The notes under the pieces were generated by a model. It saw only the letters and a program-made list of their open reading frames with translations. It was not told the origin of the DNA and did not search any database. A stretch of 64,000 bases of DNA from Microbacterium sp. C5A9 (lineage in GTDB: Bacteria; Actinomycetota; Actinomycetes; Actinomycetales; Microbacteriaceae), in contig NZ_JABXGD010000001.1 in assembly GCF_022627955.1 (NCBI RefSeq), positions 62,001 to 126,000 of the forward strand. Reading direction: 5' to 3'. Below, piece by piece: positions 15,560 through 23,855 of the stretch. A program made the translations under genes and the position numbers. Each line of letters begins with the position of its first letter. Position 1 is the stretch's first letter.

Positions 15560-17077
15560 TCAGTCGCGTGTCGTCTCATCGCCGAGACGCGGTGCCCCCG
15601 TCTCGTCGGCACCGTGTCCGATGCGCGCGTAGACCGCGGGCCTCGTGCGGCGCAGGCGCAGGCCCCAGAGCGTGGCGCCGATCGAGGGGAGGAGGATGAC
15701 CGCGGGCAGGATGAATGACGTCGGCGTCGTGGCCTGCTGGCCGAGCAGCACATCCCAGTTCACCAGGATCAGCACCCACACCGTGCCGAGGGCGAGGAAC
15801 GAGATCACGGGGGCGATGAGGCGACTGCCGACGCCGACATCACGCGGGTCGCGACGGAAGAAGCCGACCACCGCGACCGAGACGAGCACCATGAGCAGCA
15901 CGAGACCGAACGCGCCCAGATTCGTCAGCCACGTGAACAGGGTCAGCACGGCGAAGGGGCCGTTGGCCGGATCCCACCCGAGCTCGCCGATCGCGAAGCC
16001 CACGATGACCACCACCGCGATCGCGGTCTGCAGCACGGAGCCCGCCCACGGCGCACCGCTCTCGGCGCGGATGGCGCCCAGACCGCGCGGGAGCACCCCC
16101 TCTCGACCGAGGGAGAACGCATAGCGCGCCACGGCGTTGTGGAAGCTGACGACGGCGGCGAACACGCTCGTGATGAAGAGGATCGACATGATGTCGACCC
16201 AGATCCCACCCAGCGCGGAGGAGACGAAGTCGAAGAACAGCGGCGGACCCGCCTCTTCCGGGGCGATGCCTCCGGGATCGAGGATCTTGTCGGGGCCGAT
16301 CGCGAGCGCGAGCGCCCACGAGGAGATCGTGTAGAAGACGCCGATCACTCCGACCGCGAGGAACGTGGCGCGGGGGATCGTGCGCTTCGGGTTCTTGGAC
16401 TCCTCGCCGTAGATGGCCGCCGACTCGAATCCCATGAACGCGGCGATGCCGAACGCGAGCACGGCACCCACCCCGGGCACGAACAGCGATGCGGGGGTCA
16501 CCGGCGCGGCCGTGAGCTCTTCGGCCGGATTCGCGAAGGCGACCACATCGAAGACGATCACCACGAGGAACTCGAGAGCCACCAGCACCCCGAGCACTTT
16601 CGCCGACAGATCGACGCGATTCACCCCCATCACCCCGACGATCGCTATGCCGATCAGCACCCAGACCCACCAGGGCGTCGCGAGCCCCGTCTTCGCCTCG
16701 ATGAGCGACGAGACCTGGAATCCGAACATGCCCCAGATGCCGACCTGCATGGCGTTGTAGGCGATGAGCGCGAGCACCGAGGCGCCGATGCCCGCCGGTC
16801 GACCGATTCCCTGAGCCACATAGGAGTAGAAGGCGCCGGCATTCGTGACGAATCGGCTCATGGCGGCGTACCCGACCGCGAAGACCGCGAGCACGGCGGC
16901 GAGCACGACGAATCCGAAGGGCACCCCCAGCACATGGGTCACCGAGAACGCGCTCGTCGACCCGCCGGCGATGACCGTGAGGGGCGCGGAGGCCGCGACG
17001 ATCAGGAAGGCGACGGCCGGCACGCCCAGGCGGCGGTGCGCCTCGGTGCGGGTCGCCGCCGTGACGGAAGAGGACAT
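15560..17077 (-). CDS. APC-family amino acid/amine permease
   Basis: This 505-residue protein has twelve predicted membrane helices and APC superfamily features: a hydrophobic first helix with a broken Gly-rich segment (APLTVIAGGSTSAF) and a conserved FGIAAFMGFESAAIYGEESKNP stretch in the sixth-seventh helix region. The start is the ATG giving MSSSVTAATRTEAHRR, with GAAGGAG six bases upstream. It is convergent with the copper amine oxidase and separated by a strong hairpin. Location suggests it imports the amine substrate, or an amino acid related to it. The substrate cannot be read from sequence. Confidence 0.88.
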   Translation of the reverse strand: MSSSVTAATRTEAHRRLGVPAVAFLIVAASAPLTVIAGGSTSAFSVTHVLGVPFGFVVLAAVLAVFAVGYAAMSRFVTNAGAFYSYVAQGIGRPAGIGASVLALIAYNAMQVGIWGMFGFQVSSLIEAKTGLATPWWVWVLIGIAIVGVMGVNRVDLSAKVLGVLVALEFLVVIVFDVVAFANPAEELTAAPVTPASLFVPGVGAVLAFGIAAFMGFESAAIYGEESKNPKRTIPRATFLAVGVIGVFYTISSWALALAIGPDKILDPGGIAPEEAGPPLFFDFVSSALGGIWVDIMSILFITSVFAAVVSFHNAVARYAFSLGREGVLPRGLGAIRAESGAPWAGSVLQTAIAVVVIVGFAIGELGWDPANGPFAVLTLFTWLTNLGAFGLVLLMVLVSVAVVGFFRRDPRDVGVGSRLIAPVISFLALGTVWVLILVNWDVLLGQQATTPTSFILPAVILLPSIGATLWGLRLRRTRPAVYARIGHGADETGAPRLGDETTRD

Positions 17078-17269
17078 GGCAGCTCCTTCGATGCAGGTGC
17101 GGCGCTCGCCGCATGACCATGCTCGCGTCACGAGCGCACAGCGGGTTGTCGCGGCGAGCACGGGACTTGCCTCAGCGGGCACGGCTGCGCGGTCGGCCGA
17201 TGGCGCGGGCGAAGGACGCTGCAGGATGGGACGCGCGTCGGGGCTCGGCGCCCGTTCGAAGGAGACCGC

Positions 17270-17800
17270 ATGCTCGCCGGGTTCCTGCACGGCGCCGGGC
17301 TGGTGCTCATGGTGCTGCACGCGGCGATCGTCGCGCGAGAGCGGACGGGTCGTCGTCGGGTGCAGGTCTGCGCCGAGACGCTGATGATCGTCGCGATGAT
17401 CGACACCGCGGGCGGTCGCTGGCTCGCGCCCGTGTACTGGCTCGGGCTCTCGCTGCTGGTGGCGATGGGTCTCGTGCTGGGCTCGTCCCGGTCACCCGCC
17501 AGCGGCAGAGGCGGACGCGCACGAGTCGACGGTGCGACGGCGCATGCCTCGCTCGGACTGATCGTCATGGGGGTGCTGCTGATCGCCATGCCGTCCGCGA
17601 GCGGGGGCGGGCACCCGCACGCGCTGCACGATCACCCGGCGACGGCATGGTCGGTGACGGGGCTCGCGATCATCGGCGCCGCGGCGTTCGCTGTCGCTTC
17701 GGTCGCGATCGCGGTGGGAGCCCGGCGCGGTCGAGGGCGCACCGGGCCCGCGCTCATGGCAGCCGCCGTGGGCGCGATGGCCCTTCCGCTCGTGCTCTGA
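17270..17800 (+). CDS. Polytopic membrane protein of unknown function
   Basis: This 176-residue protein has about five hydrophobic helices. The first runs from residue 5 and includes a His (VLMVLHAAIV). A His-rich loop, GGGHPHALHDHPATAW, separates the last two pairs of helices and could bind a metal ion. A clear GAAGGAGAC ribosome binding site lies a few bases before the ATG. It stands alone between the permease (divergent) and the LacI regulator (convergent). I recognise no family; the His-rich loop is the only functional hint. Confidence 0.65.
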   Translation: MLAGFLHGAGLVLMVLHAAIVARERTGRRRVQVCAETLMIVAMIDTAGGRWLAPVYWLGLSLLVAMGLVLGSSRSPASGRGGRARVDGATAHASLGLIVMGVLLIAMPSASGGGHPHALHDHPATAWSVTGLAIIGAAAFAVASVAIAVGARRGRGRTGPALMAAAVGAMALPLVL

Positions 17801-17827
17801 ACCGGCGGCGGTCTTAGGCGACAGCCG

Positions 17828-18850
17828 TCAGGTGGAGGCGCGGACGACGAGACGGGTGGGCAGCACGATCGGCCCTCCCGACAGCTCGCCTCCCGCTGCG
17901 GCGTCGGCGAGCGCATCGACCGCCGCCGCGGCCATCTCGCGGATCGGCTGTCGGACGGTCGTGAGCGCGGGGGTGAGCCAGCGCGCGCCGCGAAGGTCGT
18001 CGAACCCCACGACCAACACGTCGTCGGGGATGCGTCGTCCGGTCGCGGACGCAGCCGCGTACACGCCCGCGGCCAGCTCATCGGAGCACGCGAACACACC
18101 CAGGCGCTCGCCGGGGGCGAGGTCGCGCAGCAGCGGGATCACGGCGTCGCGCGCCGAGGAGCTGCGCCACTCGGCCTGGACGACCGTGGCTGCGGAGCCG
18201 GGGAGGGCCTCGCGGAGCCCCTCGCGGAAACCGGCGTGCCTGGTGCGACCGTAGCGATAGCGGGGGAGGCCGAGCAGCACGGCGAACCTCGTCGCGCCGC
18301 GCTCGACGAGGTGTGCGGCGGCGGAGCGGCCGCCGTCGTGATCGGTCGTGTGCACGCGGGTGAGACCGCGCGGGGCATCGGAGCGCGGATCCATGAGCAC
18401 GACCGGGATCGATGCGTCGGCGAGAGCGCTCAGCTGCGGTGCGGTGGGGGAGATCAGACCGAGCACGACGCCGGCCGAACCGCGTCGACGGATGCGCAGC
18501 GGCCAGTCGTCGTCGGGGGTGTCACGCTCCTCGGTGAGGACCAGATCGTATCCGGCGTCGGCGGCCGCGGTGCGTGCGCCCGCCGTGACCTCGGCGGAGT
18601 AGTCGTCGTCGTACGAGCCCAGGACGAGATCCAGGAGTCGCGCCGACCCGAGAGGGCGGCCGCCGACCGACGGCTCGCGCACGTAGCCGACCTCGCGGGC
18701 GACGGCGTGCACGCGACGCCTGGTCGCCGAGGCGAGGTCGCCCCGGCCGTTCAGGGCACGGGAGGCCGTCGCGATGCTCACCCCGGCGGCGTCGGCGACC
18801 GCCGCGAGAGTCGCACGCCGCGGCGCTGCGGGGTCGTCGACAGGGGGCAT
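17828..18850 (-). CDS. LacI-family transcription repressor
   Basis: This 340-residue regulator has an N-terminal LacI helix-turn-helix (about 13-60, LAAVADAAGVSIATASRALNGRG with the hinge-helix region after it) and a periplasmic-binding-like effector domain (about 70-335) with the typical LVLGSYDDDY and PVVLMDPRSD stretches. The start is the ATG giving MPPVDDPAAP; longer readings run through the divergent gene. It is divergent from the oxidoreductase/ThuA cassette, and the 90-base interval holds the palindrome TTTGCGCAAA. It most likely represses that cassette until a sugar-like effector binds. The effector is unknown. Confidence 0.9.
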   Translation of the reverse strand: MPPVDDPAAPRRATLAAVADAAGVSIATASRALNGRGDLASATRRRVHAVAREVGYVREPSVGGRPLGSARLLDLVLGSYDDDYSAEVTAGARTAAADAGYDLVLTEERDTPDDDWPLRIRRRGSAGVVLGLISPTAPQLSALADASIPVVLMDPRSDAPRGLTRVHTTDHDGGRSAAAHLVERGATRFAVLLGLPRYRYGRTRHAGFREGLREALPGSAATVVQAEWRSSSARDAVIPLLRDLAPGERLGVFACSDELAAGVYAAASATGRRIPDDVLVVGFDDLRGARWLTPALTTVRQPIREMAAAAVDALADAAAGGELSGGPIVLPTRLVVRAST

Positions 18851-18876
18851 CGCCCCACTCTCGCCCAGCGCGCGGT

Positions 18877-18886
18877 TTTGCGCAAA
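18877..18886. promoter_or_regulatory. LacI-type operator candidate TTTGCGCAAA
   Basis: This perfect 10-base palindrome with a central CG lies between the divergent LacI regulator and the first oxidoreductase gene. A central CpG and A/T-rich flanks are typical of LacI-family operators. It is 27 bases upstream of the regulator ATG, fitting autoregulation together with control of the cassette. Confidence 0.5.
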
Positions 18887-18940
18887 CTTCTCGACGGTGA
18901 CCACTGCGGGTGGCATCGTCGGATGCGGAAAGGTGACACG

Positions 18941-20146
18941 ATGACGAGCACACCGCCGCTGCGGATCGCGATGATCGGCACAGGCTTCATGGGCAGGATC
19001 CACTCGCAGGCCTGGAGCACGGCTCCGAGGTTCTTCGACCTGCCGTTTCAGCCGCAGAGCGCACTCATCGTCGGGCGCCGCCAGGACGCGACGGCGGATG
19101 CCGCGGCCCGCTGGGGGTGGGCGGAGCACTCCCTCGACTGGCGCGATGCCGTGGAGCGCGACGACATCGACGTGATCGACATCTGCACGCCGGGAGACAC
19201 GCACGCGGAGATCGCGCTGGCTGCGCTCGCCGCGGGCAAGCACGTGCTGTGCGAGAAGCCGCTGGCCAACACCGTGGCCGAGGCGCAGCAGATGACGGCA
19301 GCCGCTCTCGAGGCATCCGAGCGCACCGGTGCGGTGGCGATGTGCGGCTTCAGCTATCGACGCACCCCGGCGCTCGCCCTCGCGCGGCAGCTGATCGCCG
19401 AGGGGCGGATCGGCGAGATCCGCCACGTGCGCGCCCAGTACCTGCAGGACTGGCTGAGCGATCCCGATTCCCCGCACACCTGGCGCCTCGACCGCGATCG
19501 CGCAGGAACGGGCGCGCTCGGCGACATCGGGGCCCACAGCATCGACACCGCGCAGTGGCTCTCCGGACAGCGGATCGCATCGGTCTCGGCCGCGCTGCGC
19601 ACGTTCGTCGGATCGCGCCCCCGGCGGTCGAACGTCGAAGGGCTCGGCGGCAGCGCGGCCGACATCGCCGATCGGCTGCCGGTGACCGTCGACGACGCCG
19701 TCGCGTTCACGGCGCACTTCGACGGAGGCGCGCTCGGGGTGTTCGAGGCGACTCGGATGGCCACGGGTCGCCGCAACGCCAACCGCATCGAGATCAACGG
19801 CGATCGCGGATCCATCGCGTTCGACTTCGAGCGCATGAACGAGCTCGAGGTGTACGACGCGACGCAGGATGCCGCCCAGGGGTTCCGCCGCGTGCAGGTC
19901 ACCGAGGCGCAGCATCCGTACGCCGGTGCCTGGTGGCCCGCGGGCCACGGCCTCGGCTACGAGCACCTCTTCACGCACCAGGTCGTCGACTTCGTGCGGG
20001 CGGTGGCCGGCGAGCAGTCGGCGACGCCGGGGTTCGCCGAGGCCGCTCAGGTGCAGCGGGTGCTCGACGCCGTCGAACGCAGCGCCGCACACGACAGCAT
20101 CGGCACCCCCGTCGATGCCGATCCCACCGAAGGAGATCTCCGATGA
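18941..20146 (+). CDS. Gfo/Idh/MocA-family NAD(P)-dependent oxidoreductase
   Basis: This 401-residue protein has an N-terminal Rossmann fold with IAMIGTGFMGRIH (9-21) and the family signature CEKPL (104-108; Glu105, Lys106, Pro107), followed by the C-terminal alpha/beta domain. The putative active-site region GALGDIGAHSIDTAQWL sits near 190. Family members oxidise or reduce sugars, inositols and their keto derivatives. It begins the cassette regulated by the divergent LacI gene and overlaps the ThuA-like gene by four bases (ATGA), so translation is coupled. A substrate cannot be named; a keto-sugar or glycoside is likely from the company it keeps. Confidence 0.9.
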   Translation: MTSTPPLRIAMIGTGFMGRIHSQAWSTAPRFFDLPFQPQSALIVGRRQDATADAAARWGWAEHSLDWRDAVERDDIDVIDICTPGDTHAEIALAALAAGKHVLCEKPLANTVAEAQQMTAAALEASERTGAVAMCGFSYRRTPALALARQLIAEGRIGEIRHVRAQYLQDWLSDPDSPHTWRLDRDRAGTGALGDIGAHSIDTAQWLSGQRIASVSAALRTFVGSRPRRSNVEGLGGSAADIADRLPVTVDDAVAFTAHFDGGALGVFEATRMATGRRNANRIEINGDRGSIAFDFERMNELEVYDATQDAAQGFRRVQVTEAQHPYAGAWWPAGHGLGYEHLFTHQVVDFVRAVAGEQSATPGFAEAAQVQRVLDAVERSAAHDSIGTPVDADPTEGDLR

Positions 20147-20835
20147 CACGCACCGCTCTCGTCGTCCGTGGGGGGTGGGAGGGACATCACCCGGTCGAGG
20201 CGACCGACTCGTTCCTCCCCTTCCTCCGCGAGAACGACTTCGACATCGTGATCGAGGACGACCCTGAGGTCTATGCGGACGCTGCCCGCATGGCCGAGGT
20301 CGACCTCGTGGTGCAGTCGGTGACGATGTCGCAGTGCTCCGCCGAGGCCGTGCGCGGACTGCGTGACGCGGTCGCCGCCGGCACGGGACTCGCGGGCTGG
20401 CACGGAGGCGTCGCCGACTCCTTCCGTGCGAGCGCCGACTACCTGCAGCTCGTCGGCGGGCAGTTCGCCACGCATCCGTCCCGGCATCCCGACCTGATCG
20501 TCGGCGATCAGACCGACAACTATCTCGAGCACACGATCGAGATCACCGAACTCGGGCGCACCCATGAGATCACCCTCGGCGTCGAGGACTTCACCCTCGT
20601 CACCGAGCAGTACTGGGTGCTGCACGACGACCTGATCGACGTGCTCGCGACCACCACGCATCCTGTGCAGCCGTACCATCCGTGGCATCGGCCCGTCGTG
20701 TCGCCCGCGATCTGGACGCGCGAGTGGGGGCGGGGCAGGGTGTTCGTCTCGACGCCGGGGCACAGCCTCGACGTCCTGCGCCAGAGTGACGTCCGCACCG
20801 TCATCGAGCGGGGGATGCTGTGGGCGGCGCGGTGA
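20143..20835 (+). CDS. ThuA-like domain protein (trehalose-utilisation family)
   Basis: This 230-residue protein belongs to the ThuA-like family, which has a class I glutamine amidotransferase-like fold. Visible features are LVVRGGWEGHHP near the start, a central GLAGWHGGVADSF (about 80-92) and a C-terminal GRVFVSTPGHSLDVL. In rhizobia, ThuA and the oxidoreductase ThuB act in trehalose and sucrose breakdown through 3-keto sugars. Here the gene sits between two Gfo/Idh/MocA oxidoreductases with overlaps on both sides, matching that pairing. The precise reaction of the family is not settled, so I give only the family name. Confidence 0.85.
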   Translation: MTRTALVVRGGWEGHHPVEATDSFLPFLRENDFDIVIEDDPEVYADAARMAEVDLVVQSVTMSQCSAEAVRGLRDAVAAGTGLAGWHGGVADSFRASADYLQLVGGQFATHPSRHPDLIVGDQTDNYLEHTIEITELGRTHEITLGVEDFTLVTEQYWVLHDDLIDVLATTTHPVQPYHPWHRPVVSPAIWTREWGRGRVFVSTPGHSLDVLRQSDVRTVIERGMLWAAR

Positions 20836-21914
20836 CCGGGATCGGCATCGTCGGCCTCGGCGTCATCTCGGAGCAGTACCTCGCGACCCTGCTGTCGGCA
20901 CCGGCCGTGCGCATCGTGGCGGTCGCCGATCTCGACGCCGACCGTGCCCGTGCGGTGGCCGAACGCATCCCCGGATGCCGAGCCCTGGCCTCCGCGCAGC
21001 TGTTCGAGGACCCCGAGGTCGATGTCGTCCTGAACCTCACCGTGCCGGCCGCGCATGCCGAGGTCGCGCTCGCCGCGATCGCGCAGGGCAAGGCCGTCTA
21101 CGGCGAGAAGCCGCTCGCCGCGACCTTCGCCGACGCGATGCGGGTGATGGATGCCGCGGCTGCCGCCGGTGTCCGTGTCGGAGCGGCGCCGGACACGGTG
21201 CTCGGGACCGGCCTGCAGACGGCCCGCGCGGCGATCGACGACGGGGTGATCGGCGTCCCCACGTCGGCCACGGCGATGTGGATCTCGGCCGGTCATGAGG
21301 CCTGGCATCCGCATCCGGACTTCTACTACCGAGAGGGCGGAGGGCCGCTGCTCGACATGGGGCCGTACTACGTGACGGCGCTGGTGCAGCTGCTCGGTCC
21401 GGTCGAGTCCGTGTCGGGAGCCGCATCGCGGTCACGCGACGAGCGCGTCATCGCCTCGGGGCCGCGAGCCGGCGAGACGATCCCCGTCGAGGTCGACACC
21501 CATCTCACGGGCATCCTGCAGCATCGCTCCGGCGCGATCTCGACGGTGACGATGAGCTTCGACGGCGTCCGCTCCGACGCCCCGCCGATCGAGGTGCACG
21601 GCACCGAGGGGTCGCTCATCGTGCCCGACCCCAACGGCTTCGCCGGAGAGGTGCGCGTGCATCCTCGCGGTGGGGAGTGGGACGTGCTCGAGCCGTCGGC
21701 CGGGTTCGAGGATTCCGGGCGCGGCGTCGGCCTGATCGACTTCGCGAGAGGGGAGGGGCGTGCCGACGGCGCGATGGCCCTGCACGTCCTCGAGGTGATG
21801 TCGGCCCTGTCGACGTCGGCGCGGTCGGGGGTGAGGGAGGCCCTGTCGACCACGGTCGAACGGCCGACGCGCGTGCCGCTGACCGCCGCGAGCGTCTGGC
21901 GTGCACAGGCGTAG
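20832..21914 (+). CDS. Gfo/Idh/MocA-family oxidoreductase, second in cassette
   Basis: This 360-residue oxidoreductase has the nucleotide-binding GIVGLGVISEQY near residue 5, GEKPLAAT (Glu92, Lys93, Pro94) and a conserved REGGGPLLDMGPYYVTALVQLLGP stretch around residue 165 that contains the expected Asp of the active site. I start at the GTG overlapping the ThuA stop (GTGA); a GTG four codons upstream at 20820 is also possible. It differs clearly from the first oxidoreductase of the cassette, so the two probably act on different intermediates, for example oxidation and later reduction of the same sugar ring. That is inference. Confidence 0.9.
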   Translation: MTGIGIVGLGVISEQYLATLLSAPAVRIVAVADLDADRARAVAERIPGCRALASAQLFEDPEVDVVLNLTVPAAHAEVALAAIAQGKAVYGEKPLAATFADAMRVMDAAAAAGVRVGAAPDTVLGTGLQTARAAIDDGVIGVPTSATAMWISAGHEAWHPHPDFYYREGGGPLLDMGPYYVTALVQLLGPVESVSGAASRSRDERVIASGPRAGETIPVEVDTHLTGILQHRSGAISTVTMSFDGVRSDAPPIEVHGTEGSLIVPDPNGFAGEVRVHPRGGEWDVLEPSAGFEDSGRGVGLIDFARGEGRADGAMALHVLEVMSALSTSARSGVREALSTTVERPTRVPLTAASVWRAQA

Positions 21915-21923
21915 CCTGGGCGC

Positions 21924-22547
21924 ATGACCACCACAGCCCGCACGGCCCTCGAGGTCGCCGACTGGCGCCGCCGCGTCTTCGCCCTGTACTCCACGGTGCG
22001 GCACGCCGACTCCCCCGAGGAGGCGCACGAGCTCTGGCGCATCGAGCGCGATGAGCTGATGCTGCACCATCCGGCGACGCCGCTGCTGCCCGACGACCGC
22101 CTCCTGTTCGAAGGGCTGCCGATCGCCTCGTACGATCCGGCCTGGCGCTTCGAGCTTCCGATCCTCGATGCCGAGCCCGGGGGATTCGACTTCGCGACCG
22201 GCACCGACGGGGTGGTGCCCTTCGAGCGGGTCGGCAGGGTCGAGATCCCTGACACGGGATCTCTCGACGTCTGGCGGCTCACGACCTATGGCGGCGGTCT
22301 GTTCATCCCGGTGCGCGACGCGCTGGTCGGCACACCCGGAGGCACGTACGGGGGAGGGCGCTACCTGGTCGACACGATCAAGGGCGCCGACCTCGGATCC
22401 GACGCGCATCGCGGCACGATCGTGCTCGACTTCAACTTCGCTTACAACCCCTCGTGCGCCTACGATCCCGCGTGGGCGTGCCCCCTCGCGCAGCCGGGCA
22501 ACGTGCTCGACGTCGCCGTGCCGGTGGGCGAGCTCTACGGCGAGTGA
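21924..22547 (+). CDS. DUF1684 family protein
   Basis: This 207-residue protein matches DUF1684: an N-terminal helical part (DWRRRVFALYSTVRHA), ELWRIERDELMLHHPATPL, and a C-terminal beta-rich region with GGGRYLVDTIKGADLG and LDFNFAYNPSCAYDPAWACPLAQPGN, which is the most conserved segment. The family has no established enzymatic role that I know of. It begins nine bases after the second oxidoreductase, but a possible TAGCCT -10 just before its ATG suggests it can also be transcribed alone as a leaderless mRNA. It ends convergent with the ROK regulator. Confidence 0.85.
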   Translation: MTTTARTALEVADWRRRVFALYSTVRHADSPEEAHELWRIERDELMLHHPATPLLPDDRLLFEGLPIASYDPAWRFELPILDAEPGGFDFATGTDGVVPFERVGRVEIPDTGSLDVWRLTTYGGGLFIPVRDALVGTPGGTYGGGRYLVDTIKGADLGSDAHRGTIVLDFNFAYNPSCAYDPAWACPLAQPGNVLDVAVPVGELYGE

Positions 22548-22580
22548 CCGGGGCAGCGCGCTGTTCGGCGCGGGGAGGAC

Positions 22581-23753
22581 TCAGAAACGCAGCAGACTGC
22601 GGATGGCCAGCACGGCCCCGGCGCGTGCCCACTCCGTGAACTCGAAGGGCTGTACGTCGAGGGGCACGGGCAGGGCGCTCGGCAGTCGTGTGGCCTCGAT
22701 CGTCTGCACGACGCGCTCGCCCTGAAGCTCCATGACGGCCAGGCCGTCGCCGGTGAGGACGATCTTCTGGGGGTCGAGACCGTTCACGACCGTACCGATG
22801 ATGATCCCGAGCGCGCGCGCCGCGTCGTCGAAGGCGCGAAGCGCGATCGGGTCTCCTGCCCGCGCTCGCGAGACGGCGGCGTCGTAGTCGAGGCCGTCGT
22901 CCGTCTCCTCGTCGGCGTCGCTGATGGCCTGCACGATGCACGCGCTCGGCAGGTAGGCGCTCGCGCAGCCGCGGTGACCGAGCCCGCACTCGGGCCCGGT
23001 GGTGTCCACCAGCAGGTGGTCGAGCTGGCCGGCGCGACCGTTGTGCCCGGTCACCACCCGCCCGTCGACCACGAGTCCGAAGCCGATGCCGGCACCGACG
23101 GTGACGAGCGCCAGCGACTCGCAGCCGGCGCCGGCGCCGAACCAGTGCTCGGCGGCGGTCAGCGCGCGCACGTCGTTGTCGGCCGTCACCGGGATGCCGA
23201 GGCGCTCGCTGAGGAGGGCGGCCAGGGGGACATCACGCCAGCGCAGGAAGAACGAGGCGATCACGATCTGCTGTCCGTCGACGGTCGCGAGGTCGCCGGC
23301 CAGGCAGACGCCGGCCGCGTGGATGTCGCTGAACGTCTCGGAGAAGCGCGCGTGGATCCTCGCGATCTGGTCGACCGTGTCCTGCACCGAGTTCGACACC
23401 AGAGGCTCCTCGACCGAGGCGACCAGCCGCGCGCCGAGGGTGGTCACGACGGCGAACACCGCGTCGCCGGTGAGCTTGATGCCCAGAAGGTGATGCGCGT
23501 CCTCGCTGACCACGAGCATCTCGCTGGGGCGACCCATCGCTCCCCGCAGGGTGATCTCGTCTTCCGCGATCAGGGAGTGCTCGACGAGCAGGCGGGTGGC
23601 TCTGGTCATGCTCGCCCGCGACACCTGGAGACGTCGCGCCAGCTCGGCGCGGGGGAGCGGGCCGTGGATCAGCAGCTCGCGCAGCGCGCCGCGCTCGACA
23701 CCGGTGAGATGGGGCCAGGTGCGCATCTCCGCGCCAGGGTCGTGCTGGGTCAC
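22581..23753 (-). CDS. ROK-family transcription regulator of the glycan locus
   Basis: This 390-residue regulator has an N-terminal winged helix (about 20-75, with LPRAELARRLQVSRASMTRATRLLVEH) and a ROK sugar-kinase-like domain. The usual zinc motif CxCGxxGC is changed: here it reads CGLGHRGC, with Leu in place of the second Cys. I start at GTG 23753, which gives MTQHDPGAEM; an ATG nine codons further in is the alternative. It is divergent from the beta-mannosidase gene. A partly palindromic AT-rich site lies between them, and a related motif occurs in front of the importer operon. It most likely represses the oligosaccharide locus; sugar binding is inferred from the family. Confidence 0.88.
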   Translation of the reverse strand: MTQHDPGAEMRTWPHLTGVERGALRELLIHGPLPRAELARRLQVSRASMTRATRLLVEHSLIAEDEITLRGAMGRPSEMLVVSEDAHHLLGIKLTGDAVFAVVTTLGARLVASVEEPLVSNSVQDTVDQIARIHARFSETFSDIHAAGVCLAGDLATVDGQQIVIASFFLRWRDVPLAALLSERLGIPVTADNDVRALTAAEHWFGAGAGCESLALVTVGAGIGFGLVVDGRVVTGHNGRAGQLDHLLVDTTGPECGLGHRGCASAYLPSACIVQAISDADEETDDGLDYDAAVSRARAGDPIALRAFDDAARALGIIIGTVVNGLDPQKIVLTGDGLAVMELQGERVVQTIEATRLPSALPVPLDVQPFEFTEWARAGAVLAIRSLLRF

Positions 23754-23798
23754 CTGTCCTGCTTTCGGTTCTTCGACACCCGGATCATACCTCCGGGC

Positions 23799-23835
23799 TA
23801 TACTGGTGTCACTTTGTAAACTTAGGTAATAAAGT
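23799..23835 (+). promoter_or_regulatory. Promoter and operator candidate before the beta-mannosidase gene
   Basis: TATACT at 23799-23804 is a near-consensus -10 box. Just after it, 23811-23835 is an AT-rich imperfect palindrome with ACTTT and AAAGT ends and the core CTTAGGTAA. The AT content stands out in this GC-rich genome. A similar core, CTAAGTAA, occurs before the importer operon, which suggests a shared regulator, probably the ROK protein. Confidence 0.5.
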
Positions 23836-23855
23836 CGCTCAACGCAAGGACGCTC

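Noticed and set aside
13303..17152. The heptamer TTGTCGC in the promoter regions of the amine oxidase, aldehyde dehydrogenase and permease, as a FeaR-type site
   Set aside because: One copy (13366) fits a -35 element and the others show no common spacing or orientation to the genes. Seven bases are too few to claim a regulator site in a GC-rich genome.
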